DNA from: Camelus bactrianus
Taxonomy: Eukaryota > Chordata > Mammalia > Artiodactyla > Camelidae
NCBI RefSeq assembly: GCF_048773025.1
Contig: NC_133561.1
Span: forward strand, 29,974,001 to 30,038,000
Direction of reading: 5' to 3'
DNA length: 64,000 nucleotides
Below the pieces are notes generated by a model, which worked only from the letters and a program-made list of their open reading frames with translations, ran no database searches and was not told the origin of the DNA. The position numbers and the translations under genes were made by a program. Within the stretch, counting starts at the first letter, position 1; every line of letters begins with the position of its first letter. Shown here piece by piece: positions 52,601-62,030 of the stretch.

Positions 52601-54400
52601 GTAGCCCACACTAGCTAAAACATGATTACTCCAGTAACCAGGAAAAACTAAATGGGGCAAATGTCCCCGTTTTAATTAGGGTGTAGACTAAGCTGCTGAG
52701 GCAAGCACTCAACCACCATACTCAGAGGATAGAAGCCTGTCTTCCTCTTAAGGCAGGGGGCCAGGAAGAGGTGGCCTGGGCCACGGGGTCATCCAGGGAC
52801 TCAAATGCCTTCTGTCTGTTGCTCCACTGTCCTGTGGAGTCTTACCTCGTCTATGGTCGACGCTCAATCACCAGCACTGTATCTGCATCCCAGCCCATAG
52901 GAGAGGGAAAGGGAACGATGCTTCTTTAAGACCGTAAGCCTGTAGTTTCACATATCACTTCCGTTGGCATCCCATTGGCCATAATTTAATCATGTAGACA
53001 CATCTGCCTTCAAGGGAGGCCGAGAAATGTATTCCTGGCTCAGCAAACTTGCGTGTTTTGATAAAGGGGAGAGTGATGTCCGCCAGCAAGCAACAGCTCT
53101 GCCCTGGTCATGTCCGGCTGCTTAACCTTGCCCTTACCCAGCCCTGCCAGAGAAGGTTCACAGTAGCTTCGGTAGATCTAGCGGTGCCCATCTGCTCTCC
53201 CCTTACCCCAGCCCTTTTCTCTTAAACTGCTCTGTGACCACACACGCCCTCACCTGTGCCTGAACCTTGCTCAAATTTCACCCTTCCTCCCTGCTTGAAA
53301 CTCACAGTTCTGCTATCAGAGACCAAAGTTTTGATGGAACAAGTTCACAACAAGGTTCATATGATGAATGACTGAATATTTTAACCTTGATAAGGAATGG
53401 CTTTAAAAATGTTTAAGCTCAATAAATGAATCTTAAACGACGAACTGTAACAGGTAGTGGGAGATATATTTTGGAAGCAAGCTGCTCATTCCCTCTCTGG
53501 TCCAGTATGAAACATAATAGCTCCTTTCAGTGAGCTCTTACTCAGTGCCTCCTATGTTCAGGGGGGCTGGCCTCTTAGTTCTCGGCACTTGGTTACAATA
53601 TGTGACTGTCCCTACTGCAGCCTTTTTGGGTAGATGTTACAATAATTGTGCCATGTTGAGGTCATGGGACAGCTCTGCCCTCTGAGAACTGACCCATCCT
53701 GAAGGCAGATGGTCCTGAAGTTTCTGCCCAAGGGAGAGGAGCTCCGCATGGCCTGCCACCTTCCTCCCCTTCACCAGCCGGCTTCTTCCTAGAACATACT
53801 GTCATGTCACCTCACAGCATCTCCATGGAATAAAAGCCCTATGGAGGTGCAAGGGATAACTCAGCCTACTTCCGAATTCCTCCCTAAGAAGATGCATATT
53901 TATTCCACAAGTCACATCATCTAATTCTATAGAGTGGAAACTCTTCCAGACCCTGGTTCTCCTTCAGACCTGTGCTCAGTCACATGATTTTTGTCTGAGC
54001 CCTATTGACGTCACTTCCTGCTACATTAGATCAAAGAGCTTTCCAGTTATCTAGGGTGAGACACCATGCGGAAAATCCCCAAGGCTGAGCCACTTGATGG
54101 AACTCAGCCACCTCTGTGTCTTGCCTTCTAGGGGTCAGCAACCATGCCCATGGCCCCACTGCCCACTGTGGATACTACAATCACCTTACCCAAATCCAGT
54201 GATGCTTCTTTGGTTGTCCCCAGGTGTCTGAAACTCCCTGGCTCCATGCCCCGTCTCTGAAGGTCAACTGTGAATACGTGAGCTTCTACCACCAGCCTGC
54301 TGCCAAGATGGAGGACTCTGATTCCAATGACTACATCAACATACCCTGCCTGACTCAACTCTCCAGCCATCCCCCGGGGCCCAGACCTGGGTGCCAATGA
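40601..54400 (+). CDS. FCMR: Fc mu receptor (FCMR, TOSO/FAIM3)
   Basis: IgM Fc receptor of B, T and NK cells. Eight coding exons (37, 336, 132, 223, 137, 159, 59 and 177 nt) close in phase to 419 residues, against 390 in human. The order is signal peptide MDLWLWSLYFLPVSG, one V-type Ig domain (IIECPLPERDVRLYLCRKAA, GVYACGVGMNTDRGKTQQV), a Pro/Thr-rich stalk, a membrane span within GFHILIPTILSLILLAFMGL, and a long basic tail. The tail keeps the tyrosine motifs NNIYSACPRR, CEYVSFYHQP and DDYIN-like SNDYIN. Intron 1 is 6.6 kb. The gene ends tail to tail with IL24. Two differences from human stand out: an extra VSQRPR unit in the tail, and a C-terminus that runs on 18 residues after the site of the human stop. 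Identity is certain; the tail end rests on a single base. Confidence 0.97.
41100..41790. repeat. L2 LINE 3' region, decayed
   Basis: CAGTGGCTCCCACTGTCTAC, CAAACTCCTTAAACGCAAAC, CTGCCAGGAATATCCTTCC and GGGTCCTTCAAAATCCATCT follow the order of the L2 3' consensus. Old and patchy. Confidence 0.6.
42885..43130 (-). repeat. L1 3' end, antisense
   Basis: Starts with a T-run (CTTCTTTTTTTACG), then GTCTAGTCACTTTCAATGTG, TTTCTGGTGTACAGCATAAT and TATTACAAGATATTAAATAT. Same 3' UTR family as the copy at 3179 but not inverted. An A-run near 43047-43058 interrupts it. Confidence 0.8.
44535..44720. repeat. MER5-like hAT fragment
   Basis: GCACCTGGGATGCTTATTTA, GAATGCAGATTCATAGGCTC and CATCTGCATCCTAGCAAGTT resemble the MER5 class of small hAT elements. 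Ends are not clear. Confidence 0.45.
44872..45233 (-). repeat. Solo LTR fossil, ERVL-MaLR, MLT1 class
   Basis: Antisense MLT1A-like features: GCTGTTGTAACAAAATACCA, AACAACAGATGTTTATTTCT, GGGCTCCACCCTCATGGCCT, CCTCCTAATACCATCATTTT and ACACAAACATACAGTCCATA. It is decayed and solo. It looks somewhat better kept than the other two MLT1 copies. Confidence 0.8.
46940..47190 (+). repeat. Degenerate GGGCTGGGG-type tract
   Basis: Many irregular copies of GGCTGGGG, AGGCTGGG and GAGGCTGAGG up to the FCMR exon 2 acceptor region. Purine- and G-rich, with no clean unit length. Confidence 0.6.
47210..47545 (+). CDS. FCMR: FCMR exon 2: V-type Ig domain
   Basis: The acceptor is CTCTCCCTGCAG and the donor CACAGTG|GTAGGT; 336 nt, phase 1-1. 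Key parts: EVKLEGLLGGSVIIECPLPE, LYLCRKAAQSGICSTVVS and GVYACGVGMNTDRGK. The paired cysteines and the extra C in GIC match human. Confidence 0.97.
48291..48422 (+). CDS. FCMR: FCMR exon 3: stalk
   Basis: The acceptor is CTTGCCTCCATAG and the donor TCCAAAG|GTCAGT; 132 nt, phase 1-1. It encodes DYEPFWEEEPIPEPPAWFNR and ...WFQMPAHASPLQFISK. Human has EYEPSWEEQPMPETPKWFH and FQMPAYASSSKF. Confidence 0.92.
49386..49608 (+). CDS. FCMR: FCMR exon 4: Pro/Thr/Ser-rich stalk
   Basis: The acceptor is TGTTTCCTGCAG and the donor CAGGCAGAG|GTAAGG; 223 nt, phase 1 in and 2 out. It encodes TTTAQRTEAPPTHHPSPPIS, then ITHRPRVSRVSS and SYNHQTRLHRQR, very near human. A run of eight C sits at about 49433-49440. 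Confidence 0.93.
49900..50040. repeat. MER-type DNA transposon fragment
   Basis: ATTAATTTCACGTGTTTCCT, TTTTTCAATGTGGCTACTAG and CATCTCTGTTGGACAGCATT follow a familiar small hAT-type mammalian element. In FCMR intron 4. Confidence 0.55.
50720..50925 (-). repeat. MIR SINE
   Basis: Antisense MIR: TACTGGGAAATGAGGCTCAG, AAAGATCACACAGCCAGAAA and TGAATCCAGGTTTCCTGACT. Just upstream of FCMR exon 5. Confidence 0.75.
51020..51156 (+). CDS. FCMR: FCMR exon 5: transmembrane segment
   Basis: The acceptor is TTTCCTGTTCAG and the donor AGGAAAG|GTGAGG; 137 nt, phase 2 in and 1 out. It encodes AFNHSPGRMSAMEDQGFHIL, the hydrophobic span and AKRVIQRRK. The first ten residues differ from human, while the span is conserved. 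Confidence 0.95.
51516..51674 (+). CDS. FCMR: FCMR exon 6: cytoplasmic tail, basic part
   Basis: The acceptor is TTTTGCCCCGAAG and the donor GCTGCTG|GTGAGA; 159 nt, phase 1-1. It encodes ALSRRVRRLAVRMRALEASQ, then RPVSQRPRVSQRPRTQNNIY and SACPRRPRGTDAAG. The tandem VSQRPR unit is not in human, which reads SQRPRGSPRPRSQNNIY. Confidence 0.95.
51881..51939 (+). CDS. FCMR: FCMR exon 7: cytoplasmic tail, Pro-rich
   Basis: The acceptor is CGTTCCCCCTAG and the donor AGGCCACAG|GTAAGC; 59 nt, phase 1 in and 0 out. It encodes VGTTPLPGPGASAPPARPQ; human has a similar PGPGAPLPPAPLQ. Confidence 0.9.
51940..54223 (+). other. FCMR: FCMR intron 7
   Basis: The 2.3 kb intron starts GTAAGC and ends GTTGTCCCCAG. 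Its 5' end is the CpG-rich block. The rest is plain sequence with no exon or clear full-length repeat that I can support. Confidence 0.6.
54224..54400 (+). CDS. FCMR: FCMR exon 8: C-terminal tail with lengthened end
   Basis: The acceptor is TTGTCCCCAG; 177 nt, phase 0, TGA at 54398-54400. It encodes VSETPWLHAPSLKVNCEYVS and EDSDSNDYINIP, then CLTQLSSHPPGPRPGCQ. Human ends DDYINVPA. The sequence ACATACCCTGCCTGACTC carries one more C than needed for ATA CCT GCC TGA, so the human-type stop is out of frame here. Confidence 0.9.
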   Translation: MSETPWLHAPSLKVNCEYVSFYHQPAAKMEDSDSNDYINIPCLTQLSSHPPGPRPGCQ

Positions 54401-55939
54401 GTCTGGTCTGCCTGCTGGTTTCCGACACCTGCTCCGTCTGTTTTTGGAACCCTCCCCCCGCCACGCCACCTGGAGTCTCATCCCTGTCCGTTAGCTCTGA
54501 GATAACTTAGCACCCTCAGCCCCATCCCTTACTCTTCTTGAACACTTTTGAAGCCCTCTTCCACTTTCCGGTGGGCTCTGGGGATGCAGAACTTCTGTCC
54601 CAATGCCACCTGCTTCCTTTCCAAGCCATGCGACAGGCACTAGGATTTGCAGAGTGTCTTTGATCACAGGGTCTTTGCCACTCTGGCCCTAGACCACATG
54701 ACGTTAGGCTGGAGTGCAGATCTCACTGTTACTTCGGAAGCTTTTCTCAGGCTTGGGCTTCACACCGATAGAAGATGCCTGGAATGCTTTGTGACCACGT
54801 GCATCAGCCCTAAGCTAGGAAGGGGCCCTTGGTATGAAACGCCCCAGACAACATCTTTGCCCTGATCTTAAGGCTGGCACTTACTAGTGAGTTTTTATTC
54901 ATCTGGAGTCCTATGGTGCAGACAATTTATTTTGATATGATGAAGGGTTGTAAATTTTCAGAACCATGCTTGTCCTCATGATATATGTATACGTCCTGTT
55001 CACTCTGAGTCTTCCTCCCTTGATGTACATAGGTACCCCCACTCCAGCGTTTTCTCTTTTTTGGAAATAGAATCATTTTTGTCATCTATTTATCCTTCTT
55101 CCAGAGCCGAGCACTGATATTTGTGCCCTTCTCTTAACCTTGGTCTATTTTAGCTACCCAAAACCGTTACACCTCTCTGCTTTCAGAAATTCACCTCACC
55201 TCTTTGCCAGTCCAGGTAACTTATAGCCGGTGGAGGAGGAGGAGAGGAAGGTGACCTGGGATTCCCGGAGGGCCAGGTGCTCTGCGATAGCATTCACATC
55301 ACGGGAGAATAGACATCCCACCTCTTGTGCGTACTCATTCTGGTAAATGCACTGAACAAAGGCATAGGTAGGCAGACATTATGTCTTTGGATGGAAGTCA
55401 ACTATAAAGTTCAGCCAGAGCCTGAGACTAGAGAATGCCCAGTTTTGCTTTTAGGAATAAGGTCTTTCCCAGACACACAACTCAGCCTCACCGGACACGT
55501 GTCCAGTAATAGAAAGAACAGGCTCCCCGACGCGAGGTCCCTGCCTTTTATTAGCAGGGAATGTCACCACAGATGGGACAGTGCATCCAGGGACAATGAC
55601 ACCATCTGCACTATCAGCTTGACCCTGGCCCCCGCCCAGGTGGCAGATAAGGGAAGAGTGAATGGGATAAAAAGGAGCACACCGAAGGGCCGGGGAAGGT
55701 GGGCATGGGGGGCAGTGCAGGCAAGGAGCGCAGTGCTCAGGGAGAGCCTGCTTTGTGCCAGGCACGCCTCTACATTGTCTTTTATCATGTACATTTCAAA
55801 CCAGCGCCCCTCACCCGAATGCTCTGTTCCTGCAGATGTCATGGTAATACGATGTCCTGAAGTTCAACTTAATATCCCAACATTTCTCATTGTTCCTCAA
55901 CAATTCAAAGACAAGTTTTGGGGGGTTTTTTAAATCCAG
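54401..55939. other. FCMR 3' UTR and FCMR-IL24 gap
   Basis: No sense-strand AATAAA or ATTAAA was found between the FCMR stop and the IL24 transcript end, so the FCMR transcript end is not placed. It may use a variant signal. No gene seen on either strand. Confidence 0.5.
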
Positions 55940-55945
55940 TTTATT
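55940..55945 (-). terminator. IL24: IL24 poly(A) signal
   Basis: TTTATT on the plus strand is AATAAA in the IL24 sense, about 370 bp after its stop. It is the most distal good signal before FCMR. Confidence 0.65.
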
Positions 55946-56054
55946 AAGCATTTATGGAGCATCCATCACTGCCCCACATGGTGGCAAGGGTTGTGAAGGG
56001 TAAGAGAGGAGCGTGGGGCACTGTCCTTGCTGCCTTCACAGAACTTTCAGTCTG

Positions 56055-56120
56055 ATAAATAAATATGGCATCAGTTAAAACACTGATAGGAGTTAAATAG
56101 AGTTGTAATAAATACAGGAA
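56055..56120 (-). promoter_or_regulatory. IL24: AU-rich elements in IL24 3' UTR
   Basis: In the IL24 sense this stretch contains TGTATTTATTACA, CTCTATTTAAC and CATATTTATTTATC, so three or more AUUUA pentamers, one overlapping pair. Such elements speed decay of cytokine mRNAs. Confidence 0.65.
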
Positions 56121-56314
56121 TCTGCTTTGTGGAATATTTACAGCGTCTGAGGGAACCTCCTGTAACTTAAAGGATGAAGTCTTTGAGGATAAGCCTGGGC
56201 CAGGAACGGAATGGGATTCATGGTCAAGGGTGTAGGGTGCCCAGCGAAAATCACAGAAAGGGACGCTCGTTTGAAATGGCACGGAGGCCAAGGAGGGTAT
56301 CCTGGTGGAGGCGT

Positions 56315-56398
56315 TCAGAGCTGTTGGAATTTCTCCATCCAGGTCAAAAGAATGTCAACTTCTCCAAAGGCTTTGGTCACAGCAGCTTCTCTGTCCAA
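56315..56398 (-). CDS. IL24: IL24 last coding exon
   Basis: Acceptor (minus strand) TTTTCCCTTCAG; 84 nt with TGA at 56317-56315. It encodes LDREAAVTKAFGEVDILLTW and MEKFQQL. Confidence 0.95.
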   Translation of the reverse strand: MDREAAVTKAFGEVDILLTWMEKFQQL

Positions 56399-59300
56399 CT
56401 GAAGGGAAAAGATAGTTGAAGATCTGTCATGTTAGCCACAAGAATAGGTTTCCATCCAACCCCTGAACCCTGCCTGACTCCAAATCGTGGGCTGCATCCC
56501 CTATGGGATGGCCTCTGATGACGTCACCTACCCATCGATTGTTCCCTGTCTATGCGTGTTGTCTGCTTCGTTTGAAGTGTCGGGGGATGATGACAAATGG
56601 GCCAGTGAGTAGCAGCAGATAAGGAACACGGGAAAAGTATCTGGAGTCCCTGACAACAGGAATAACCGAACCCCAGCATCGGGTGGATCTGGTCTACCTC
56701 CTGAATCCATCATGCAGATGAGGAAACTGAGGCCCAGGTGGCCCCCTTCCCTTGTATGTCACTGCTCTTCACAATTTATTTATAAGCTGGTGATCAAAAA
56801 ACCGATCAAAATTGTGTATGTTTTGGGGGGATCTGAGGATGAAATTTGGATTTTTTTGTTGTCTCAATTTGGGAAAAGGCAATATAATTCCCACAATTCT
56901 TTTTCACAAACTAGACCGTTTGAGCATTATGAAAAATACTGCAGATGTCTGTCGTCGTTGGGGTGGGGGGTCTCCCTTCTTTTTTGCTCTCTTCTGACTG
57001 CCTTTGCCTACCCTCAATGTCCCTGCTAGTGAAACCATCATGTAGGGAAATATGAGAGCGTTTTAATCTGAAACTGGCAGGAGGCTAGGCCACGTCATTT
57101 GTGGTGTTTACGCAAACTATATGCCAATTTGTGCAGATGTAGCTGCCCTCCTGCTACGTCAGGTGGCTCTGGGGCAGGCCAGGTGGTGTCACCTGTATTG
57201 AATTCTGCATTAGGTCCCTGAGGCAGTCTCAGGTGACAATTCAAGCTAATGTCCTTCTGGCTGGGCAGCTCTCAGTCCAGGCCTTGATTACCTGTTTAAA
57301 TGCTCGCTGGAACAGCAGAAACCTCTTGCGTGCACTTTCCCTGGTGGAAAACATCTTATTTTCCTGCTGGATAACAGAAAAAAAAAATTGTCCCAAGTGT
57401 TGGCTGGGAGCAGAGGCAAGCCCTCTCCCACTCCTTCCTAGTGATGCCAGAGGGCATCCCACAGCCTAAGAGGACAGCTGTAAACCCCACATCCTCAAGG
57501 CAGCCAATGCTCACCTCCCACCGTCTGGCAGGGACTGCCTCCTTTAATTCTCACAGCAATCTTGCCAGGTAGGGGTGATCATCTGCATTTTATAGATAAG
57601 AATACTTCAGCCCAGGGAGGTGTCCCCCCACCCCTTGCAAAGGGACACCCACCCAGTTGGTTAGAAAAAGACCTGGACTTGAACCCAGAACTGCTGACGT
57701 CCAGAGCCTGTGCTCCTTTCCAGGACAGCTGCAGCCCCTTGTCATGGAATAAAAGCCAGGACAGATAAGGGAGGAGTTTTCTGAAAACACAGTGTTTCCT
57801 GTGGGCTCCGGTCCCAGCTTTGTTCTACTCACACTGAGTTGCAGTTTTGACACGATGACAATAAAATTGTTGGCCAGAGTAGACAATGACCTCAGGATCC
57901 TGAACTCTGCTGCCTTACGGCGGTAGTTTCGAAAGACGGTGTCCAAGTAGAACTTCAGCAGGGCGTGGATGAGGTAGCAGCTTTCAGCCTCCTGGGGAGG
58001 GGTGGGGTCACTGCGGAGCCCAGGCCACTGCCCACCCCAGCCCTGCTTTGAACAACCCACAAGCCATGCAAAGCAAGATATCCACAGCGGGGCAGGGATC
58101 TTCTAGGAAATGCTGAAAAACGTTAGATCTGAAGGAGCCTTCAGGTGCTTTTGTTTGCCAGGAGGACTCAGCCCCAGAGGGGAGGGACAGGCCCAGGGTC
58201 CCATGGCTGGTCAGTGGCAGACACAAGCCCAGCTCCCAGCACTCCTGCCTCCCCATCTGGTCCATATTCTTCCTTCTGCACTACACGGCCTCTCTCATAG
58301 CTGTGGGAGCTGATGAAAAGCACTAGAACTTGGTGGTTGAGAGCTGGCAGGGACAGGACCTGGGGGGAAAAGAAAACCTCCTGGAGCACGGGGATTGCAC
58401 ACTGGCCCCCTGGGGTGCTGCAGAGGGAAGTTCAGCATCTCTAAGGGATGAGGGCTCAGTCGTTTGTGCTCACCGACTACCTAGATGGGTGAGGAGGGAC
58501 GGGTGAGAAAAAAGGAGGGGCATGGAAGAGGCCTAACAGACGCCCACTGGGCTGACACAGGCCAAAGAGAAGGCAAATTTGATGACAACTGTCTGCTAAA
58601 TGGAGATAGATGTTTACAAGCCTTAATCCCTGCCCTTCTCCCTGTGCCATACACTCATGTAACCACGTGGCCCAGATACTGTGCTGATGACCCCAGACAT
58701 CACTTCTCTGGCTCACTACCCAGCCCCGTCCTGCGTGGGCTCAGCCCAGGGTGGAAGTGAAATTTTCTGTCAACCTAGACAACCCCTCAGCCTCACCCAA
58801 AGAAGACCAGCCACCCAGAGAGAGGCATCCTCCTTCCCCAGAGTCTGATTACCGAGACGTTCTGCAGAACCTCCTTCCGCAGCAGCCGGACACTCGTGAT
58901 GTTATCCTGAGCTTGCTTCAGGAACAGAAGGAAAAGATGTCTCCAGGTTAGGGGGTCACCATAGAAACCAGCCTTGCAACTTCATGCTGCTTCCCCAGAC
59001 CACTAAATCTATCCAGCTTGTGAGATCCCTGAGGCCAGACAGAGGACCTAGGAAGGGTCGTGCTGAGCTGCCCCCTGGGGTGGGGGTACAAGTTTCCAGC
59101 CACAGAAAATCACTATTCTTGGCCTCTGGGGGCAAATGGAATCCTAGGAGTTCTTAGAGCTTTGCTGAGGGACCTGTTTGATTCCTTTGGTCATTTGCGG
59201 CAGGAAGAAATAAGCCCATTGGGTTTAAGAATGACTCAGGACAGGATTTTACCTCCATATTCCATGAGGGGTGGTGGAGGCTGGCCCTTGGGGCTGCCAG

Positions 59301-60125
59301 CCACTCATCCCAGTGTTTGGATTTCGAGTCAAAGAATCCTTGAGAGGAAGGAACTTTAGAACTCATTTGTCCCACCTCCTCATGGTGCAAATAAGGATGG
59401 GGGCGGGGGTGGGGTTGCTATACTAGTTGGTTTCAAGGTCAGGATCACGGGTAGATGTCCGGTCCCCAGTGCAGCACTCCCCCATCTCCCCAGGCTGCCC
59501 TGTCAAGCTCCCTCTTTCTGCCGTGCATCTGGATTGTCCTTTAAGGAGTACGTGTCCCAATCTGCATTAACCATTCTCCCGACCTTTAGCCAAGGCAGGT
59601 GGGAAGACACTAGCAGGGGCAGGCAAAGCAGTAGGTACAAACTCCAGCGGGTCTCCAAGGATTTCCTATGACTTCCCACTGGTGGAGTCTCGTGTCCCGC
59701 TGGGACGTAGATGATGCTCAGATGAATCAAACTCACTTCCTTATTCCCCGTGGGCTGTGTTTACTTCCTAGAGACTGCCCACACCCTCTAAGCCTCAGTT
59801 TCCTCATGTGCAGGAAATGTGGGCTTGTGATATCTCTGACTACACAATGTTCTTAGATAGAAAAATGATTTGCAAGCTGTGAAGGGCTCCTTAAAATGGT
59901 ACCTGCCACCCACAATCACCCCCACGGCTGGATCCAGGACAGCACTTCACTCACCACAATGTCCTTCACGGCCCGGAAGGCCTCCCACAGTTTCTGGAGA
60001 ACTACCCCTTCCACTCGACAGGGCCCAAACTGCAATTCTTGGCTCTGGCCCCCGGGCCCGCAGCTCCAGAGAAGCAGGATCAGACTCAGGCGGGGAAGGG
60101 CAGCCGCGTGCACCGGGAAGCCCAT
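56315..60125 (-). CDS. IL24: Interleukin-24
   Basis: Secreted IL-10-family cytokine that signals through IL20RB with IL20RA or IL22RA1. Five coding exons on the minus strand (171, 63, 159, 75 and 84 nt) close to 183 residues; mouse is 181 and human 206. The order is signal peptide MGFPVHAAALPRLSLILLLW, then QSQELQFGPCRVEGVVLQKL, QAQDNITSVRLLRKEVLQNVS, AESCYLIHALLKFYLDTVF, LSTLANNFIVIVSKLQ, RKRFLLFQRAFKQ and EVDILLTWMEKFQQL. The disulfide cysteines (FGPC, ESC) and the sequons NIT and NVS are kept; the human third sequon (NRT) is replaced. The start chosen matches the mouse start. Human begins 20-odd residues earlier, but the equivalent frame here is stopped. The 3' UTR has AU-rich elements. 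Confidence 0.97.
57292..57366 (-). CDS. IL24: IL24 exon QENKMFS...FKQ
   Basis: Acceptor TTCTGTTATCCAG with a strong T-run, donor AAACAG|GTAATC; 75 nt, phase 0-0. It encodes QENKMFSTRESARKRFLLFQ and RAFKQ. Confidence 0.95.
57535..57730 (-). repeat. MIR SINE
   Basis: Antisense MIR on the plus strand: TCCTTTAATTCTCACAGCAA, GCATTTTATAGATAAGAATA and CTTGAACCCAGAACTGCTGA. In an IL24 intron. Confidence 0.7.
57833..57991 (-). CDS. IL24: IL24 exon EAESCYL...LQLS
   Basis: Acceptor CCCCTCCCCAG, donor CTCAGT|GTGAGT; 159 nt, phase 0-0. It encodes EAESCYLIHALLKFYLDTVF, RNYRRKAAEFRILRSLSTLA and NNFIVIVSKLQLS. Confidence 0.96.
58853..58915 (-). CDS. IL24: IL24 exon QAQDNITS...NVS
   Basis: Acceptor TTCTGTTCCTGAAG, donor GTCTCG|GTAATC; 63 nt, phase 0-0. 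It encodes QAQDNITSVRLLRKEVLQNV and a final S. Both N-glycosylation sequons of this segment match human. Confidence 0.95.
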
Positions 60126-60156
60126 GTGCTGCAAAGGAGGGACCAGCACGATCCTG
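59955..60156 (-). CDS. IL24: IL24 first coding exon (start at 60125)
   Basis: Acceptor CCCTGTCTCCCAG before 60156 and donor ATTGTG|GTGAGT. The ATG at 60125-60123 begins MGFPVHAAALPRLSLILLLW. The 31 bases before the ATG (coding VLVPPLQH in frame) resemble the human CPPLLATASQ segment, so this exon could be read through if an upstream start existed. TTTGCAG just before the ATG could be a second acceptor. Confidence 0.9.
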
Positions 60157-61220
60157 CTGGGAGACAGGGAGGCATCCCACTGAGGCAAGCTCTCTGCCCC
60201 AGGAGGGGTACTTTGCCTCGTCCAGCCTCGGGGACACAGGATGGGAAACCTGAGACTAGGGTGGGTTCCCAGTGTTAGAATGTCACAAACGCATGGCCTG
60301 ACTGGGGTGCTCTGGGGTGGGGCAAGGGTCTTTCTGCCCCTCAATCTCATACCTACCAATCTGGCTAACTCACTCTCTGCCCCCATCGCCCCCACCCACA
60401 CCCAGCCACACCACACACACACCCTGCATCTCCTTCCTTGCTCCAGGACACTTGTCTATAGCCAACAACTTGCTAGTCAGAATTTGACCAAAAAGAGTGA
60501 AGAAATGGGGACTCATCACATGCCAAAGAACACACAGACAGAGCCCCAAACTCCGGAGAATAGAGAGCTTAACGAGCATTTGCTTGTCTGAGTCCTGCCC
60601 TTAAGTCACAGGGCACACGTGGGCAGGTCTTGTCCCCTCCCCCAGGAGAAGGCCACCTCTGACTCCTCCTCAGAAGCGAGCCACGGGATTAATCCTGGCG
60701 CCCGGAGAAGGGTGCAGCTGGCAGGTTCTGGTCATACACTCCCTCTGCCACCTCAACTGACCGACTCACTCTTGACTCTAAGTGCTAACCTTTCAGGTAG
60801 CTGAGCAAGAGGAGGAATCAGATTTCTGGATGAATCACCTTGAAAACCTTCCTCTGAATGACTGTGTGAGGAGCCCCAAGCTAGGGGAGAGCAAGCCTGC
60901 TGTCGGTCCGTCTGCCTGCATGGCTGTGGGCAGATTCCTTCTCCCTGACTTCTTGCCCTTTGCTTTTCTTGCTTCCTTCTTGCCTACCCTCCCCCCCCAC
61001 CCCCCCGCTCTCTGCCTCCCTTTCTTCTTCCAGGAACTGGTCTCACACCTGAAGACGCTCAGGCTTCCTTCCACCCTTAGACTGGGCGGGAAGCTGGGAG
61101 CAGGCGTGTCTCTGGAGCGCCTGCCAACACCCGGGCCAGAGAAGCGGGCCCCGGGCCAGCACCCGCTGTCCTGTCTTGCAGCTCTGGGCTCAGCATCTCC
61201 CTTGGTGTTTCCGTTCTCTT

Positions 61221-61267
61221 CTTTCAAACCCCACACTCGGGCTTTGCAGCCTCTCCTACAAACTCAT
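61221..61267 (-). other. IL24: Relict of the human-type IL24 upstream start
   Basis: On the minus strand, ATGAGTTTGTAGGAGAGGCT followed by GCAAAGCCC reads M-S-L-stop-E-R-L-Q-S-P. Human IL24 starts MNFQQRLQSL. The match (ERLQS/QRLQS) is short, and a TAG lies at the fourth codon. No clear donor follows. Probably 5' UTR in this species. Confidence 0.4.
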
Positions 61268-61829
61268 CTCTGGGTCTCATGATCTTCCTGGCCTTCCTCT
61301 CATCCAGTCTAAGTCCTTCTTGGTGTTAAACCCGAGAAAGCAGCATCTCTTCCATAGTATAGCTCACCCTTCCATAAACACTCGGAAAAGGTGACTTCTG
61401 CCACCCCCAGCCCCCATTCCCCCTAAGGCAGTGGACGGTCTAATGCTTCAAAGCCAAGTACTCAGGAATCTCCCATCACTCACCTCAGCTCCCTGAAGTG
61501 ATGCTGGGGGTTTACTGTTTGGAGGTGCCTGGCTCCTGCTGTGGGGGAAGAAGGTTGGGCAGGCACCCACACCATTCACTGATCAGAGGTGTACCTGTGG
61601 ACAGAAGGCTCCTGTTCCAGCCACAGAAGCTGTTTCAAGGATAACGGTGCGCAGGCAAGCAAGGCTTTGTGGAGATTCATTTATACGGGGGCTGCAGGAG
61701 AGGGGCGGAGGGAGAAGAGGGAGGTGGAGCAAGGGAAATTTGTCATGCTTTCCTAGAGAATTACTTCACCCCTTCATTCCGAGACAATGGGGCAATGGGG
61801 AGAGAAAGCAGCCCCTGACAGGAGATGAG

Positions 61830-62030
61830 ACTTGGCTCTGAGTTCTAGCTCTGTCGCTGGTGGTGTGACTAGGGGCAGTTTTCCTGAACCTCAGTTTCTG
61901 CATCTTCCAAAGTAAGACAAGCAAGCAAACAGCAGACTGTCCCACCACCCCCGGAGGACAGGTGTAAGGAACAAATGGGAAAATGACGCATAGGTGCTTT
62001 GTAAGCTCTGTAAGCTCTCACACATCAATT
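61830..62030 (+). repeat. MIR SINE
   Basis: Sense MIR: GAGTTCTAGCTCTGTCGCTG, GTGTGACTAGGGGCAGTTTT, CTCAGTTTCTGCATCTTCCA and TAGGTGCTTTGTAAGCTCTG. Confidence 0.75.

Noticed and set aside
55325-55933. Plus-strand frame of 202 codons between FCMR and IL24
   Set aside because: No homology recognised and no splice or promoter features; it ends in the IL24 3' flank. Likely chance.
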